The notes beneath the pieces are model-generated. The model was given only the letters and a program-made list of their open reading frames with translations. It was not told the origin of the DNA and did not search any database. This document shows, piece by piece, positions 33,037 through 41,961 of a DNA stretch of 64,000 nt (position 1 is the first letter of the stretch; each line of letters begins with the position of its first letter). Source of the stretch: Sva-07 sp963710625 (GTDB taxonomy: Bacteria; Actinomycetota; Acidimicrobiia; Acidimicrobiales; Ilumatobacteraceae); the NCBI GenBank assembly GCA_963710625.1, contig CAVQBG010000022.1, forward strand, positions 248,001-312,000. Direction: 5' to 3'. A program made the translations under genes and the position numbers.

Positions 33037-34635
33037 ATGTCCCGCAGGATCGACATCGAGCTGACGAGCGCGCTCCCCGACGGCTCGTGGACGTGGCGCG
33101 CCGCCGGCGCCCGCAAGCCCAACGGGCACATGGATGGCAGCTTGTTGCCTCCGGGATCCGCCGTGGGCGACATACTGAAGGTCGAGATCGAGCAGATGCT
33201 CGACGGTATCGAGGTGCAGTCGATCGTCAAGGCGCGCGAGAAGGCCGAGGACGAGAACGTGCTCGAGCTGCTCCCGAGCGACAAGCCGTTCGAAGCGGTG
33301 ATCGAGACCCGGGCCAAGCGTGACCGCAGCGAGCGACGTGACAGTCGCGATGGTCGCGAGGGGCGCGGGCGCCGTGACGGCAAGCGCGATGGCGGACGGC
33401 GCGACGGCGGCCGATCCGGTGCCCGTGACGGCGACGGCAAGGGCCGGTCCGACCAGGGGCGTCAACGGCCGCACTTCGATCCGCCGCCCGAACTCCCTCA
33501 GCGCCCCAAGCCCAAGCGGTTGCGACCCGGCAAGGCCCGGCGCAATGCGGTCCTCGCCGATCTGCCCGAGGAACAGCGGCCGATCGCCGAACTCGCACTT
33601 CAAGGGATGTCGGCCGTGCGCGCCCGGGTCAAGGAGGAGAACACCAAGCTCGAAGCGGCCGGCCAGCCCGCGATGCCGGAGGCCTCGGTCGTCAAGATGG
33701 CCGAGGACATGTTGCCGAAGTTGCGGGTGGCGGAGTGGCTCGACCGCGCCGAAGCCGCCCAGCGACAGATGGAACACCTCGACCTCCGCGACCTGCGCAG
33801 CGTCGTCGCAGCGAGCGACGACTCGATCGTCGCACGTGACGAGTCCACCCGGGCCATCGCCGAGGACCTGCGTCAGGCACTCGTCCGCAAGCAGGACGAG
33901 GAACTTTTGCTCTGGTTCGGCGACATCGACGCCGCCATCGGGGTCGGGCGCGTGATCCGGGCCCTCCGGCTCTCGTCGCAGCCGCCCAAGGCCGGCGTCA
34001 TGTTCCCGCCGGATCTGGCCCGGCGTCTCGGCGAAGCAGCGACAGCGGCCCTGCAGCCGGAGGATCCTGCCGATCGCTGGATTGCCGTGCTCGAGGCCGC
34101 AGCGTTCTCGCCGGTTCGAACCCTGGTGGCACCGACGACGGCGCCGTCGGTCGTCACCGATGACCTCAAGGCGACGACGCTGCGCCTTGGGCCTGCCCTG
34201 CCTCAGATCGCTGCGCTGCTCGGTGTCGAGATCCCGGCCGGCACACCCAAGCCGAAGCCGCTGCGCGCGGGACCACCCCGTAAGGACGGCCGCGGCAAGG
34301 ACAACCGCAGTGAGCGAGGCAAGGACAACCGCTCCGGCGGCAAGGACCACCGCTCGGCCGGCAAGGGCGGACGCTCCAGTGACCGGTCCCGTCCGTCCGG
34401 CGAGGTACCACCCGCACCCGAGCCGGCGTCTCCGGACGCGCCGGTCGCCGATGCGCCGGTCGCCGATGTACCGGTCGCCGATGCGCCGGTCGCCGATGCG
34501 CCGGTCGCCGATGCGCCGGTCGCCGATGCGCCGGTCGCCGATGCGCCGGTCGCGGACGCGCCGGTCGCGGACGCGCCCGCCGCCGAGACGCCTCAGGAGT
34601 CACCGGCCGAGGAGTCGGTCACGTCGAGCGACTGA
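33037..34635 (+). CDS. Large highly charged protein with APVAD pentapeptide repeats
   Basis: 532 residues, not a family I can name. Residues ~1-90 form a conserved globular head ('MSRRIDIELTSALPDGSWTWRAAGARKPNG'-type opening, then 'GDILKVEIEQMLDGIEVQSI'). Residues ~95-150 are an Arg/Asp/Gly-rich disordered stretch typical of RNA-binding proteins. Residues ~165-390 are helical ('LPEEQRPIAELALQGMSAVR', 'WFGDIDAAIGVGRVIRALRL'). A Lys/Gly/Arg-rich linker then leads to nine APVAD repeats and an acidic end. A role in RNA or ribosome processes is plausible only. TACCGT at 33024-33029 supports ATG 33037. Confidence 0.7.
   Translation: MSRRIDIELTSALPDGSWTWRAAGARKPNGHMDGSLLPPGSAVGDILKVEIEQMLDGIEVQSIVKAREKAEDENVLELLPSDKPFEAVIETRAKRDRSERRDSRDGREGRGRRDGKRDGGRRDGGRSGARDGDGKGRSDQGRQRPHFDPPPELPQRPKPKRLRPGKARRNAVLADLPEEQRPIAELALQGMSAVRARVKEENTKLEAAGQPAMPEASVVKMAEDMLPKLRVAEWLDRAEAAQRQMEHLDLRDLRSVVAASDDSIVARDESTRAIAEDLRQALVRKQDEELLLWFGDIDAAIGVGRVIRALRLSSQPPKAGVMFPPDLARRLGEAATAALQPEDPADRWIAVLEAAAFSPVRTLVAPTTAPSVVTDDLKATTLRLGPALPQIAALLGVEIPAGTPKPKPLRAGPPRKDGRGKDNRSERGKDNRSGGKDHRSAGKGGRSSDRSRPSGEVPPAPEPASPDAPVADAPVADVPVADAPVADAPVADAPVADAPVADAPVADAPVADAPAAETPQESPAEESVTSSD
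34438..34572 (+). repeat. Nine tandem 15-bp repeats coding APVAD
   Basis: Nine in-register copies of GCGCCGGTCGCCGAT with few substitutions (one copy starts GTA, and the last two have GCGGAC). The near identity at DNA level points to recent expansion by slippage or unequal crossing. It lies at the C-terminus of the charged protein. Confidence 0.9.
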
Positions 34636-34679
34636 GCGGGTTCGCCCCGTTCGCGACGCGACGCGTACGATCCTCGGCC

Positions 34680-35465
34680 ATGTCCGAGATCGTCACCTAC
34701 GAAGCACGCGACCGTGTCGCGCTGATCACCCTCAACCGTCCCGACGCACGCAATGCGGTCAATGGCGACGTCGCCCAGGCGATGGAGGCCGCCATCGACC
34801 GGATGGAGGCTGACGACGACATCTGGATCGGGATCATCCAGGCCAACACCGAGGGCCAGGAGCGGCCGGTGTTCTGCGCTGGTGCCGATCTGAAGGCGAT
34901 CAACTCGGGCGCCGGAGGCTCGTTGATGACCGAGCGAGGGGGTTTCGCCGGCTTCGCCTACCGCGAGCGCAAGAAGCCGGTGATCGTCGCCGTCGACGGG
35001 CTCGCGACTGCGGGAGGCTGTGAAATCGTCCTCGCTGCCGATCTGGTGATCGCAACGACCCGATCGGCGTTCGGGCTGGCCGAGGTCAAGCGCAACCTCG
35101 TCGCGGGCGCCGGGGGCCTGTTCCGGCTCCCCCGTGCGATCGGACGATCGGCGGCGATGGAGCTGATCCTCACCGGTGAGCCCCTGCCCGCCGCGCGTGC
35201 CCACGAACTGGGTCTCGTGAACCGTCTCGTCGAGCCCGGTGAGGCCACCGACGAAGCACTTCGGCTCGCCGCTCAGATCACCGCAGCGGCGCCGCTCGCG
35301 GTGTGGGAGAGCCGCAAGGTCGTGCTCGCTGCTGCCACGGAGAACGACGAGACGCTCAAGCAGATGACCGATGCTGCCATGGGCGTCGTCATGCGCTCCG
35401 AAGACCTCTCCGAAGGGCTGACCGCGTTCATCGAGAAGCGCGCCCCGCAGTGGAAAGGGCGCTGA
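34680..35465 (+). CDS. Enoyl-CoA hydratase/isomerase (crotonase) family protein
   Basis: A 261-residue crotonase. The CoA-binding oxyanion-hole segments are 'FCAGADLKAI' and 'VDGLATAGGCEIVLAADLVIA'; the catalytic-Glu region is 'FGLAEVKRNLVAGAGG' with one glutamate at the hydratase position. It probably acts on fatty acyl-CoA or related acyl-CoA in beta-oxidation or catabolism. Start ATG 34680; TACGAT at 34666-34671 is eight bases upstream. It is on its own between the charged protein and a convergent GNAT gene. Confidence 0.9.
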   Translation: MSEIVTYEARDRVALITLNRPDARNAVNGDVAQAMEAAIDRMEADDDIWIGIIQANTEGQERPVFCAGADLKAINSGAGGSLMTERGGFAGFAYRERKKPVIVAVDGLATAGGCEIVLAADLVIATTRSAFGLAEVKRNLVAGAGGLFRLPRAIGRSAAMELILTGEPLPAARAHELGLVNRLVEPGEATDEALRLAAQITAAAPLAVWESRKVVLAAATENDETLKQMTDAAMGVVMRSEDLSEGLTAFIEKRAPQWKGR

Positions 35466-35474
35466 CCCACTCGC

Positions 35475-35924
35475 TCAGAGCCAGCGGAACGTGGTGATCA
35501 GGCGGGCCACGATCCCCGCACGTTCGTAGAGGTTCTTCGTGTGTCGATCGCCCGGCAGAGCCTGACCCTCGACGGCGACCGCTCCCCGGGTCTCTGACAC
35601 GGCGATCGCCTCGGCGAGCAACGCATCGCCGAATCCGAGTTCACGGGCGTCTGGTGTCACCCACACCTGGTCGATCCGCACCACGTGATCGTCTCCCAGG
35701 TCGGCGATCAGGTAGCCGACCACGACGTCGTCGATCACCGCCACGTACACGTCCGATGTTCCGCAACGCGCGGTCCAATCGACCGTCTGCGGATGTTCGA
35801 CGAGCCAGCGGTCGCCGCCGCGTTGGCCGACCAGCGCCGCCCGTGCCTCGTCTTCGAGCAGGTGGAGCGCAACGAGGTCGTCTCCGCTCGCCGGATCGGC
35901 CGGTCGGACGATCGGGTCGATCAT
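35475..35924 (-). CDS. GNAT-family N-acetyltransferase
   Basis: A 149-residue acetyltransferase. Motif A is 'RIDQVWVTPDARELGFGDALLAEAIAVSE' in outline (conserved 'VWVTPDARELGFGDALL', an acetyl-CoA pyrophosphate loop of Q/RxxGxG/A type), and the C-terminal 'NLYERAG' is typical. Substrate unknown. The ATG overlaps the stop of the preceding gene by four bases, placing it third in an operon with the DUF4193 protein and the 135-residue protein. Confidence 0.85.
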   Translation of the reverse strand: MIDPIVRPADPASGDDLVALHLLEDEARAALVGQRGGDRWLVEHPQTVDWTARCGTSDVYVAVIDDVVVGYLIADLGDDHVVRIDQVWVTPDARELGFGDALLAEAIAVSETRGAVAVEGQALPGDRHTKNLYERAGIVARLITTFRWL

Positions 35925-36328
35925 CCGACCTCACCACGCAATTGGTCGATCTTGCCGAGGATCGTGCGGCGGTGACGGCCCGCCCGTTCGTACGCCTCGA
36001 TGGTTGTCCGCTCGGACGGTTCGAGGTCGTCGAGCAGTGCCACGATGTCGGACGCCGGAAGGTGGTCGTAATCGGCGAGCGCCAGCGATGCGACGTCGAC
36101 GTGGGTCTGCGGTCCCGGATCGTCCGGTTCCCGGGCTGGGACGATCGCGTCGGCCGGCGCATCGACGTCCGGGGGCGAGACGCCTGCGCCACCCACCAAC
36201 TCGTCCATCCGGCTGCGGAGCTCCCGCACGCCCTGGTCGACGGCGAGCTTGCCGATGAACCGAGCGAGCACGATCTCGCGCCGCACTCGTTCGAAGGCCG
36301 CCGGCACCTGATCCAACAAGGTGGTCAT
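35921..36328 (-). CDS. Helical conserved hypothetical protein
   Basis: 135 residues, all-helical by eye. The C-terminal ~50 residues ('YDHLPASDIVALLDDLEPSE', '...IEAYERAGRHRRTILGKIDQL') match a short module repeated in many Acidimicrobiia and other actinobacterial proteins, with a pattern 'LxDLxxxElxxvxxyExxxxxRxTIlxkIdxL'. The function of the module is unknown to me. It is the second gene of the DUF4193 operon, 14 bases after it, and overlaps the GNAT gene by four bases. Confidence 0.6.
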   Translation of the reverse strand: MTTLLDQVPAAFERVRREIVLARFIGKLAVDQGVRELRSRMDELVGGAGVSPPDVDAPADAIVPAREPDDPGPQTHVDVASLALADYDHLPASDIVALLDDLEPSERTTIEAYERAGRHRRTILGKIDQLRGEVG

Positions 36329-36342
36329 GGCCGGCGTCGAGA

Positions 36343-36834
36343 TCAGGAGCCGAAGATCGGGCAGTCGTCGTCGCCGACGGGGCAGTTCGGCGCACTGGAG
36401 CGCACGAGCAGGAAGCACGACGAGCACAGCTGTTCGTCCTGCTGTTTGGGCATCAGGCGTTCGCCACCTTCGCCCTTGACCTCGGGCTCGTCGTCCTCGT
36501 CGTCCTCGTCGTCGTCCTCGTCGGAAGCGACGAGCCGGTCCTTCAGGATCTTGTCGAGATCCTCCTCGACGTCGTCATCGGCGAGCAGTTCGTCGTCCTC
36601 GTCGTCCTCGTCGTCGTCGGCGCGCTTCTTGCGCTTCGTGCGCGGTGTCTCGACTGCAGCCTCGTCCTCGTCCTCGTCATCGTCGACCACTGCATCGTCG
36701 TCGTCGTCATCGTCGTCGGCCGGCAGATCGTCGTCGTCGTCGATGTCGATGTCGTCGTCGTCGAGGTCGATGTCGTCGGTCTCCTCGTCGGTCTCCTCGT
36801 CGGATTCGATCTCGGTCGTGTCGTCGTCAGCCAT
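36343..36834 (-). CDS. DUF4193 family protein with very acidic N-terminus
   Basis: 163 residues. The C-terminal 50 residues match actinobacterial DUF4193 ('MPKQQDEQLCSSCFLLVRSS', then a second CPxxDDDC pair), a presumed zinc ribbon. The N-terminal ~115 residues are an extraordinary Asp/Glu run (blocks of up to eight Asp), much longer than in mycobacterial members, with one basic patch (TKRKKR). A candidate CRP-like site lies about 100 bases upstream. Function unknown; possibly an RNA polymerase- or ribosome-associated protein by analogy with other acidic zinc-ribbon proteins. Confidence 0.8.
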   Translation of the reverse strand: MADDDTTEIESDEETDEETDDIDLDDDDIDIDDDDDLPADDDDDDDDAVVDDDEDEDEAAVETPRTKRKKRADDDEDDEDDELLADDDVEEDLDKILKDRLVASDEDDDEDDEDDEPEVKGEGGERLMPKQQDEQLCSSCFLLVRSSAPNCPVGDDDCPIFGS

Positions 36835-36933
36835 GTCGTCGTTTCGATCTCGTCGTGCGGCGGGTCACCGAACGAATGGGCGGTTGCGGCGGGAGCATAG
36901 GCGTGGGTGACCGATCGACCGAGACGCCACATG

Positions 36934-36949
36934 TGTGACAGGGGTCACA
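36934..36949. promoter_or_regulatory. CRP-like palindrome TGTGA-N6-TCACA
   Basis: A perfect match to the cAMP-receptor-protein consensus TGTGA(N6)TCACA, which mycobacterial Crp also recognises. It lies 100 bases before the DUF4193 start codon and 50 bases upstream of a minus-strand TATGCT -10-like element (plus 36894-36899). Confidence 0.55.
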
Positions 36950-36978
36950 ACACAGAGGATCGCGGCGCGAACGGGCGC

Positions 36979-38580
36979 TCAGGCGTCGCCCCGGCGGGCC
37001 TCGGCTCGACGCTCGGATTCGAGCCGTTCCAGTTCCGGTGCCTCCGTGGTCATGTGGTTCATCGCACCTGCGATCGCGTGGTGTCCGGCTCGCTCGCCGA
37101 TCAAGCGGTGCATCTCCAGAGCGACACGTCGGTACGACGGGTGCCCCTGGGGCGATGACCGGAGCTCGAGCATGTGGATCGCCTCTCGGGCGTTGAACTG
37201 CATCACGTAGCGCATGCGGTAGGCCATCGACACCGCATACGACGCTTGTGACGGGTACTCGCGATCGAGTGCGTCGTAGAGCGCGGCCGACCTCTGCATC
37301 GCCTCGTCGAATTCGCCGCCGAGACCGGCTTCGTCGACGAGATCGGGTCGGCTGTAGCCGTGGTTCGGCGTCAGCCGCTGCCATTCGATCGTCAGCATCC
37401 GATGTCGTTGCATGTCGCGGAAGGCCCCGTAGTCGCTCAGGACGTCGAATCGGTAGAAGCTGCGCTCGAAGGCACGTCCTGGCTTGTGACGGCGGTTCTC
37501 GCGTTCTCCGACGTACGCCCGGATCAGTGCGACGCGCTCGTCGACGCCGAGTCGCCGCACACGGTCGATGAGTTGATGCTCGGGCAGCGTCGAATGCGAG
37601 TAGCAGATCGCTGCCAGCAGCTTGTCTTCGGCGTCGGGGTCGAAGTCGACCAGTTCGACCTCTGCTGCCGGTTCGACCGGTGTCGATCCGAACAACTCGT
37701 CGACGAGTGCCGCCGTGTCCGAACGCGTCGTGGCGAGATAGTCGCTCCATCGTCCGCCGCGGTCCGGCAGGTCGACGCGTCGGAGGAAGCTGGGGATCAC
37801 CTTGCGCAGCTCGTGCAGCATCAGATCGGCGTACTCTCGCGCTTCGGGCAACGCGTTCGAACGCATCCGCAGGAGCAACGCCTCGAAGGCCTGGCCGGTT
37901 CCGTAGATCCCGACGTTGGACGTCGCAGCCGCCGGCAGGATCCCGCGCACAGCGTCGAGCGCCTTCGCGCGAGTCGCGGTCCGGTACACGAATTCGCTGT
38001 CGTCCGGTCCGCGCTGCACCGTCGAGCGGACATGTTCCGTGACGGCATCGACGCTGCGGCTGTACGCGTCGAAGATCCGATCGAGGTCGCCGACGTATCG
38101 AGTGCCGAGCGGCCCGGCCAGCACCGCCGGATCGCGGTAGTACCGGTATCGCCCGCCGAGCCGGGCGTCGTACGAGATGTAGCGGGTGCTCTGCTCGAGA
38201 TAGCTCATCAAGCGACCCCACTCGAGGATCTTCGTGAGCAGATTCGACGCCTGCTCGCAGGCGAGGTGGACCCCGCCGAGTTGGGCGACCGAGTCGTCGC
38301 CGTAGTCGAAGAAGACCCGTTCGTAGAGCTCCTCGGCCCGGTCGAGCCCGATCGTCGCGTCGACGGAGTGGTCGCCACTCACGTCGAGGTCGCCGACGAA
38401 TTCGTCGAGGAACAGACGGCGGAGCGACTTGTGACTGCGGCTGTACCGGGCGAACAGAGCGCCCTTCACGACTTCCGGAAGGTTGACGAGCGCGAAGACG
38501 GGGCCGTCGAGATTGGTGAAGTACCGGCGGAGCACATCGGCTTCGTCCGCGGTGAAGGACTCGGGGACGTACACAGCCAC
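36979..38580 (-). CDS. Double-length ThyX-like (FAD-dependent thymidylate synthase family) protein
   Basis: 533 residues, about twice a normal ThyX. The first half contains 'LLTKILEWGRLMSYLEQSTRYISYD', where EQSTRY resembles the ThyX substrate loop. The second half contains 'RDMQRHRMLTIEWQRLTPNHGYSRP', with the RHR of the ThyX motif. 'YAVSMAYRMRYVMQFNAREAIHMLELRSSPQGHPSYR' in outline resembles the FAD/dUMP region. Long ThyX-like proteins occur in several actinobacteria; whether they make dTMP is uncertain. The GTG at 38580 has TAGAGT eight bases upstream on the minus strand. Confidence 0.72.
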   Translation of the reverse strand: MAVYVPESFTADEADVLRRYFTNLDGPVFALVNLPEVVKGALFARYSRSHKSLRRLFLDEFVGDLDVSGDHSVDATIGLDRAEELYERVFFDYGDDSVAQLGGVHLACEQASNLLTKILEWGRLMSYLEQSTRYISYDARLGGRYRYYRDPAVLAGPLGTRYVGDLDRIFDAYSRSVDAVTEHVRSTVQRGPDDSEFVYRTATRAKALDAVRGILPAAATSNVGIYGTGQAFEALLLRMRSNALPEAREYADLMLHELRKVIPSFLRRVDLPDRGGRWSDYLATTRSDTAALVDELFGSTPVEPAAEVELVDFDPDAEDKLLAAICYSHSTLPEHQLIDRVRRLGVDERVALIRAYVGERENRRHKPGRAFERSFYRFDVLSDYGAFRDMQRHRMLTIEWQRLTPNHGYSRPDLVDEAGLGGEFDEAMQRSAALYDALDREYPSQASYAVSMAYRMRYVMQFNAREAIHMLELRSSPQGHPSYRRVALEMHRLIGERAGHHAIAGAMNHMTTEAPELERLESERRAEARRGDA

Positions 38581-38672
38581 GATCGACCACTCTAGAAGAG
38601 CATGACCGGGCCCCTCGGGATCCTCCGGGATCGATGACCAGGGAGCATCCGAATTCCCCGTCAGGCACGGAG

Positions 38673-39296
38673 TCAGGCGTGAACGATGCCGGCGTCGGCG
38701 ATCACGTCGACCTCGACGGTCGTCGCCCGGCCCATCGCCCGCCCGTCGACGCGCACTGCGACCGGCCGCGGAAACGTCCACTGATCCCGCTTCACCGAGC
38801 GGGTGGCGATCGCCGGATGAGGGACGTGGGAGGCATTCGGCAGACGCCGCCACGCGGCGAGGCGCTGACGAACAGACAGCTCGGCGTCCACCGACACCAC
38901 TTCGACCCGGCCATCATTCGGATGCCCGCGTGGGGCAACGTCCCATCGCCCGAGGAACTCCGCGTTCATCACGAGCACGATCGGGCCACGAAACCAACCG
39001 CCGCGCCACCACGGTGAGCGCATCACCACATGGGCGCACGCGGGAACGGCGAGTTCGGCACCGTCGAGCCGCACCTCGGCGAGGTCGATCGGCAACTCGA
39101 TCACCTGAACCCGATCGGGAGGGCCGGCGCCCAGCGTCGTGGCGAGGTCGCCGCCGGCGACGAAGACCGGAGGGCTCGACTGCCCGGTGCGCTGGACGGC
39201 CACCGCCGCGGCGACATCGGCGTCGGTGGACAGTGTGACGAGTCCGTCGGGTCGATCGACCGACCGGCCCCAGGACTCACCCTTGCGGATCGGCAT
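38673..39296 (-). CDS. Diacylglycerol-kinase-C-terminal-like protein
   Basis: 207 residues. The central part 'VLVMNAEFLGRWDVAPRGHPNDGRVEVVSVDA' in outline (conserved 'N-x-x-x-x-G-x-x-x-x-P-x-A/G-x-x-x-D-G-x-x-x-V') and the final 'VDGRAMGRATTVEVDVIADAG' look like the beta-sandwich C-terminal domain of the NAD/diacylglycerol kinase (YegS) fold. The catalytic N-terminal domain is absent. A regulatory or lipid-binding role is possible. The ATG at 39296 overlaps the helicase stop by 20 bases, indicating an operon. Confidence 0.55.
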   Translation of the reverse strand: MPIRKGESWGRSVDRPDGLVTLSTDADVAAAVAVQRTGQSSPPVFVAGGDLATTLGAGPPDRVQVIELPIDLAEVRLDGAELAVPACAHVVMRSPWWRGGWFRGPIVLVMNAEFLGRWDVAPRGHPNDGRVEVVSVDAELSVRQRLAAWRRLPNASHVPHPAIATRSVKRDQWTFPRPVAVRVDGRAMGRATTVEVDVIADAGIVHA

Positions 39297-41961
39297 CGTC
39301 GATCGGGTTCGGTGCGGCGGCGGAGCTGTCGGCGACCACGCCCCTGAACGCATGGTCGGCCGCAGCCGCCGCAGCGGCGCGGGTCGTGGGAATCGGCGAC
39401 ACGATGGCGAGCTGGCGGAGGAGGTCGATCAGCTGTTTCATCGTGCGGACGAAGTCGCCTCCGGTCAGCTCCTCGTCGCCGACCACTTCGGCGAACCCCT
39501 CCCCTGCCACCCACGCGTGAGCGATCGCAGCGAACGTCGGGTCGGGAGCACGGTGCTCGGCCAGCCCCACCGAGCGTTCGGTCGCCCGCAGGTCGTCGCT
39601 GATCGCGAGCAGCCGCCTCGCGCGTCGCCTGACCTCGTCGGAGGAGAACCAGGGTGCAGGTGGGGCGTCGGAACTCCGATGTTCGTAGACGACCATCGAC
39701 ACCAGTGCCGCGAGGTCGGCCGGGGTGAGCCCGTCCAGCACACCGGAGCGGACCACCTCGGTGACGAGCAGGTCGGACTCGTGGAAGGTTCTCGCGAGCA
39801 TCTCGCCGGCATCGGTGAGCGCCCAGGCGGAACGATCGATGTAGTCGTACACCGTCAGGACATCGAGAACTCGGTCGAACTCGTGACCGAGCGAGAGGTT
39901 CTTGCCACTGACGCGTTGTTCGAGATCAGCGACCTCGCGTTCGATGCGATCGGCCTGCCCGGCGGCGGCGAGTTTGGAGCGGAGGTCGGGGTCGGTGGCG
40001 ACCGGATGGAGATCTGCGTGCACGGAGCGTGCTCGCGGCCGTTTCGACGACGGCGCCGGGGCGAGCCTGACCTGGCGGAGCCGCCGAGCCACGTCGTTGC
40101 GGTACTCCTTGCGGTTCGGGGCGTACGTGGCGGGCAGTTCGACGTTGCCGATCGGACGCGGCGGTTCGTCCCAGTCGTCCGCGACGGCGTGGATGCTCTT
40201 GGCCGACTTGGTGATCAGCGTCACGCGACGGCCACCTTTCCGGTGAGCGTTCGCCACCACGACCGCAGCACCCCGGTAGGTGCCCTTGCTGAGGTGGACC
40301 ACGACACCCGGACGCAGCTGGGCGAGACCGTCCTCGACGGCCTCGCGGCGGGCGTCGCGTCCCTGCGCCTGTTCGTCGAGCTCGATTGCTCGCAGCCGGC
40401 GGTACTCCTCGAGATCACCGTGGTCGCTGCGGGCCTGGAAGCGAAGATCGTCCAACACCGACCGGCGTCGCTCGAGCCGGGCCTCGAGGCGCACGACGTC
40501 GCGGTCGGCCTGGAACTGCGCGAACGAGAGGTTGAGCAACCGATGCGCCTCGTCGCTGCTGTAGGTGCGGATCAGGTTGGCGGCCATGTTGTACGTGGGG
40601 TGGAACGCCGAACGGAGATGGAACGACGAGCTCCCGGCGAGTTCCGCGACCTCGTCGAATCGCACCCAGGGTGACCACAGCACCACCGCAGAGCCGAGGT
40701 CATCGATGCCGCGGCGACCGGCCCGACCCGTGAGCTGGGTGTACTCCCCTGGCGTCAGGCGCTCGTGGTGCTCGCCGGTGAACTTGGTGAGTTTCTCGAT
40801 GACGACGGTTCGAGCCGGCATGTTGATTCCAACGGCGAGCGTCTCGGTGGCGAACACCACCTTGACCAGCCCTTCGAGGAAGCAGGCCTCCACGACCTCC
40901 TTCATCGGAGGAACCATGCCGGCATGGTGGGCAGCCACCCCGCACTCGAGTTGACTGAGGAACTGGGCGTAACCGAGCACTCGGAGATCGTCGTCGTCCA
41001 GACCGCCGAGGCGGGCGTCGACGATGGCGCGGACCGCCGCGCGCTCGTCGGCGGTCGTGAGGTGGACGCCGGCGTCGACACACGACTTGGCCGCTGCATC
41101 GCACTGCGCTCGGCTGAAGATGAAGAACAGCGCCGGGAGCAGCTTGCGTCGTTCGAGCAGTTCGACGGTCTCGACGCGGCCCGGTGCTGCGAGTACCCGA
41201 CGCCCCGAGCCCTGGCCACCGCCACGTTGCTGACGGCGGTCGTCGCGCCGTCCCCGACTCCCACGTGCGGCGGACTCGTCGAGCTGGACGGCGTCGCGGT
41301 TGACGTGTCCGTCGACGAAGACCGGCAGCATCCGCAGGCGGTCGTTGGTCTTGTCCGCCACGAGGTACTCGTTGTCGAGTCGGACCGGTCGGCGACGTTC
41401 CACGACCGACGCGGTGGGACCGCGCACCGTCGTGATCCACTCCGAGAGCTCGTCGACGTTGCTCACCGTCGCCGAGAGGCAGACGAGGCGCACATGCGGC
41501 GGCAGATGGATCATCACCTCCTCCCACACCGGCCCTCGATAGGAGTCCTGGAGGAAGTGGACCTCGTCGAGCACGACGAGCCCGAGATCGTGGAGGAGGC
41601 GAGAGCGGCCGTAGATCATGTTGCGCAGCACCTCGGTGGTCATCACCACGATCGGTGCATCGCCGTTGATCGAATTGTCCCCGGTGAGCAGGCCGACCTC
41701 CTCGTCGCCATACCTCGCGACGAGGTCTCGATACTTCTGATTCGACAGAGCCTTGACCGGTGCGGTGTAGAACGCCCGGCGCCGGGCACTCCGGGCGATC
41801 TCGATGCCGTACTCCGCCACGACCGTCTTGCCGCTGCCGGTCGGGACGGCGACGACCACATGGTCGCCACGGTCGAGCGCATCGAATGCCTCGACCTGGA
41901 ATCGGTCGAGCGGAAAGGAGTACCGGGCGACGAACTGGGCCCGGAGGTCGGCGGGGGTCAC
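39277..41961 (-). CDS. helY: Ski2-like DEAD/DEVH RNA helicase
   Basis: 894 residues. It has the motifs of the Ski2/Mtr4/HelY group: Walker A 'VPTGSGKTVVAEYG', 'TAPVKALSNQKYRD', 'GLLTGDNSINGDAPIVVMTTEVLRNM' in outline (conserved TGD and MTTEVLRNM), Walker B 'LDEVHFLQD', 'CLSATVSN', 'VAAHHAGMVPPMKEVVE', 'FATETLAVGINMPARTV' and 'TQLTGRAGRRGID'. The C-terminus has Mtr4-like helical domains. It probably unwinds or remodels RNA. The GTG start overlaps the tatC stop by four bases. helY-tatC-tatA order is shared with Mycobacterium, supporting the name. Confidence 0.93.
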   Translation of the reverse strand: MTPADLRAQFVARYSFPLDRFQVEAFDALDRGDHVVVAVPTGSGKTVVAEYGIEIARSARRRAFYTAPVKALSNQKYRDLVARYGDEEVGLLTGDNSINGDAPIVVMTTEVLRNMIYGRSRLLHDLGLVVLDEVHFLQDSYRGPVWEEVMIHLPPHVRLVCLSATVSNVDELSEWITTVRGPTASVVERRRPVRLDNEYLVADKTNDRLRMLPVFVDGHVNRDAVQLDESAARGSRGRRDDRRQQRGGGQGSGRRVLAAPGRVETVELLERRKLLPALFFIFSRAQCDAAAKSCVDAGVHLTTADERAAVRAIVDARLGGLDDDDLRVLGYAQFLSQLECGVAAHHAGMVPPMKEVVEACFLEGLVKVVFATETLAVGINMPARTVVIEKLTKFTGEHHERLTPGEYTQLTGRAGRRGIDDLGSAVVLWSPWVRFDEVAELAGSSSFHLRSAFHPTYNMAANLIRTYSSDEAHRLLNLSFAQFQADRDVVRLEARLERRRSVLDDLRFQARSDHGDLEEYRRLRAIELDEQAQGRDARREAVEDGLAQLRPGVVVHLSKGTYRGAAVVVANAHRKGGRRVTLITKSAKSIHAVADDWDEPPRPIGNVELPATYAPNRKEYRNDVARRLRQVRLAPAPSSKRPRARSVHADLHPVATDPDLRSKLAAAGQADRIEREVADLEQRVSGKNLSLGHEFDRVLDVLTVYDYIDRSAWALTDAGEMLARTFHESDLLVTEVVRSGVLDGLTPADLAALVSMVVYEHRSSDAPPAPWFSSDEVRRRARRLLAISDDLRATERSVGLAEHRAPDPTFAAIAHAWVAGEGFAEVVGDEELTGGDFVRTMKQLIDLLRQLAIVSPIPTTRAAAAAAADHAFRGVVADSSAAAPNPIDDADPQG

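Noticed and set aside
31609..34350. 913-codon minus-strand open reading.
   Set aside because: Only its last 276 codons are prmA. The rest is antisense to the gamma-CA spacing and to the charged-protein gene, with no family motifs.
34438..34572. Regular 15-bp repeats that could suggest a CRISPR array.
   Set aside because: There are no spacers and the reading frame is kept. They encode APVAD within a protein.
35461..35491. Palindrome at the crotonase/GNAT convergent junction.
   Set aside because: Only five base pairs (CGCTG/CAGCG) with a long loop; too weak to call a terminator.
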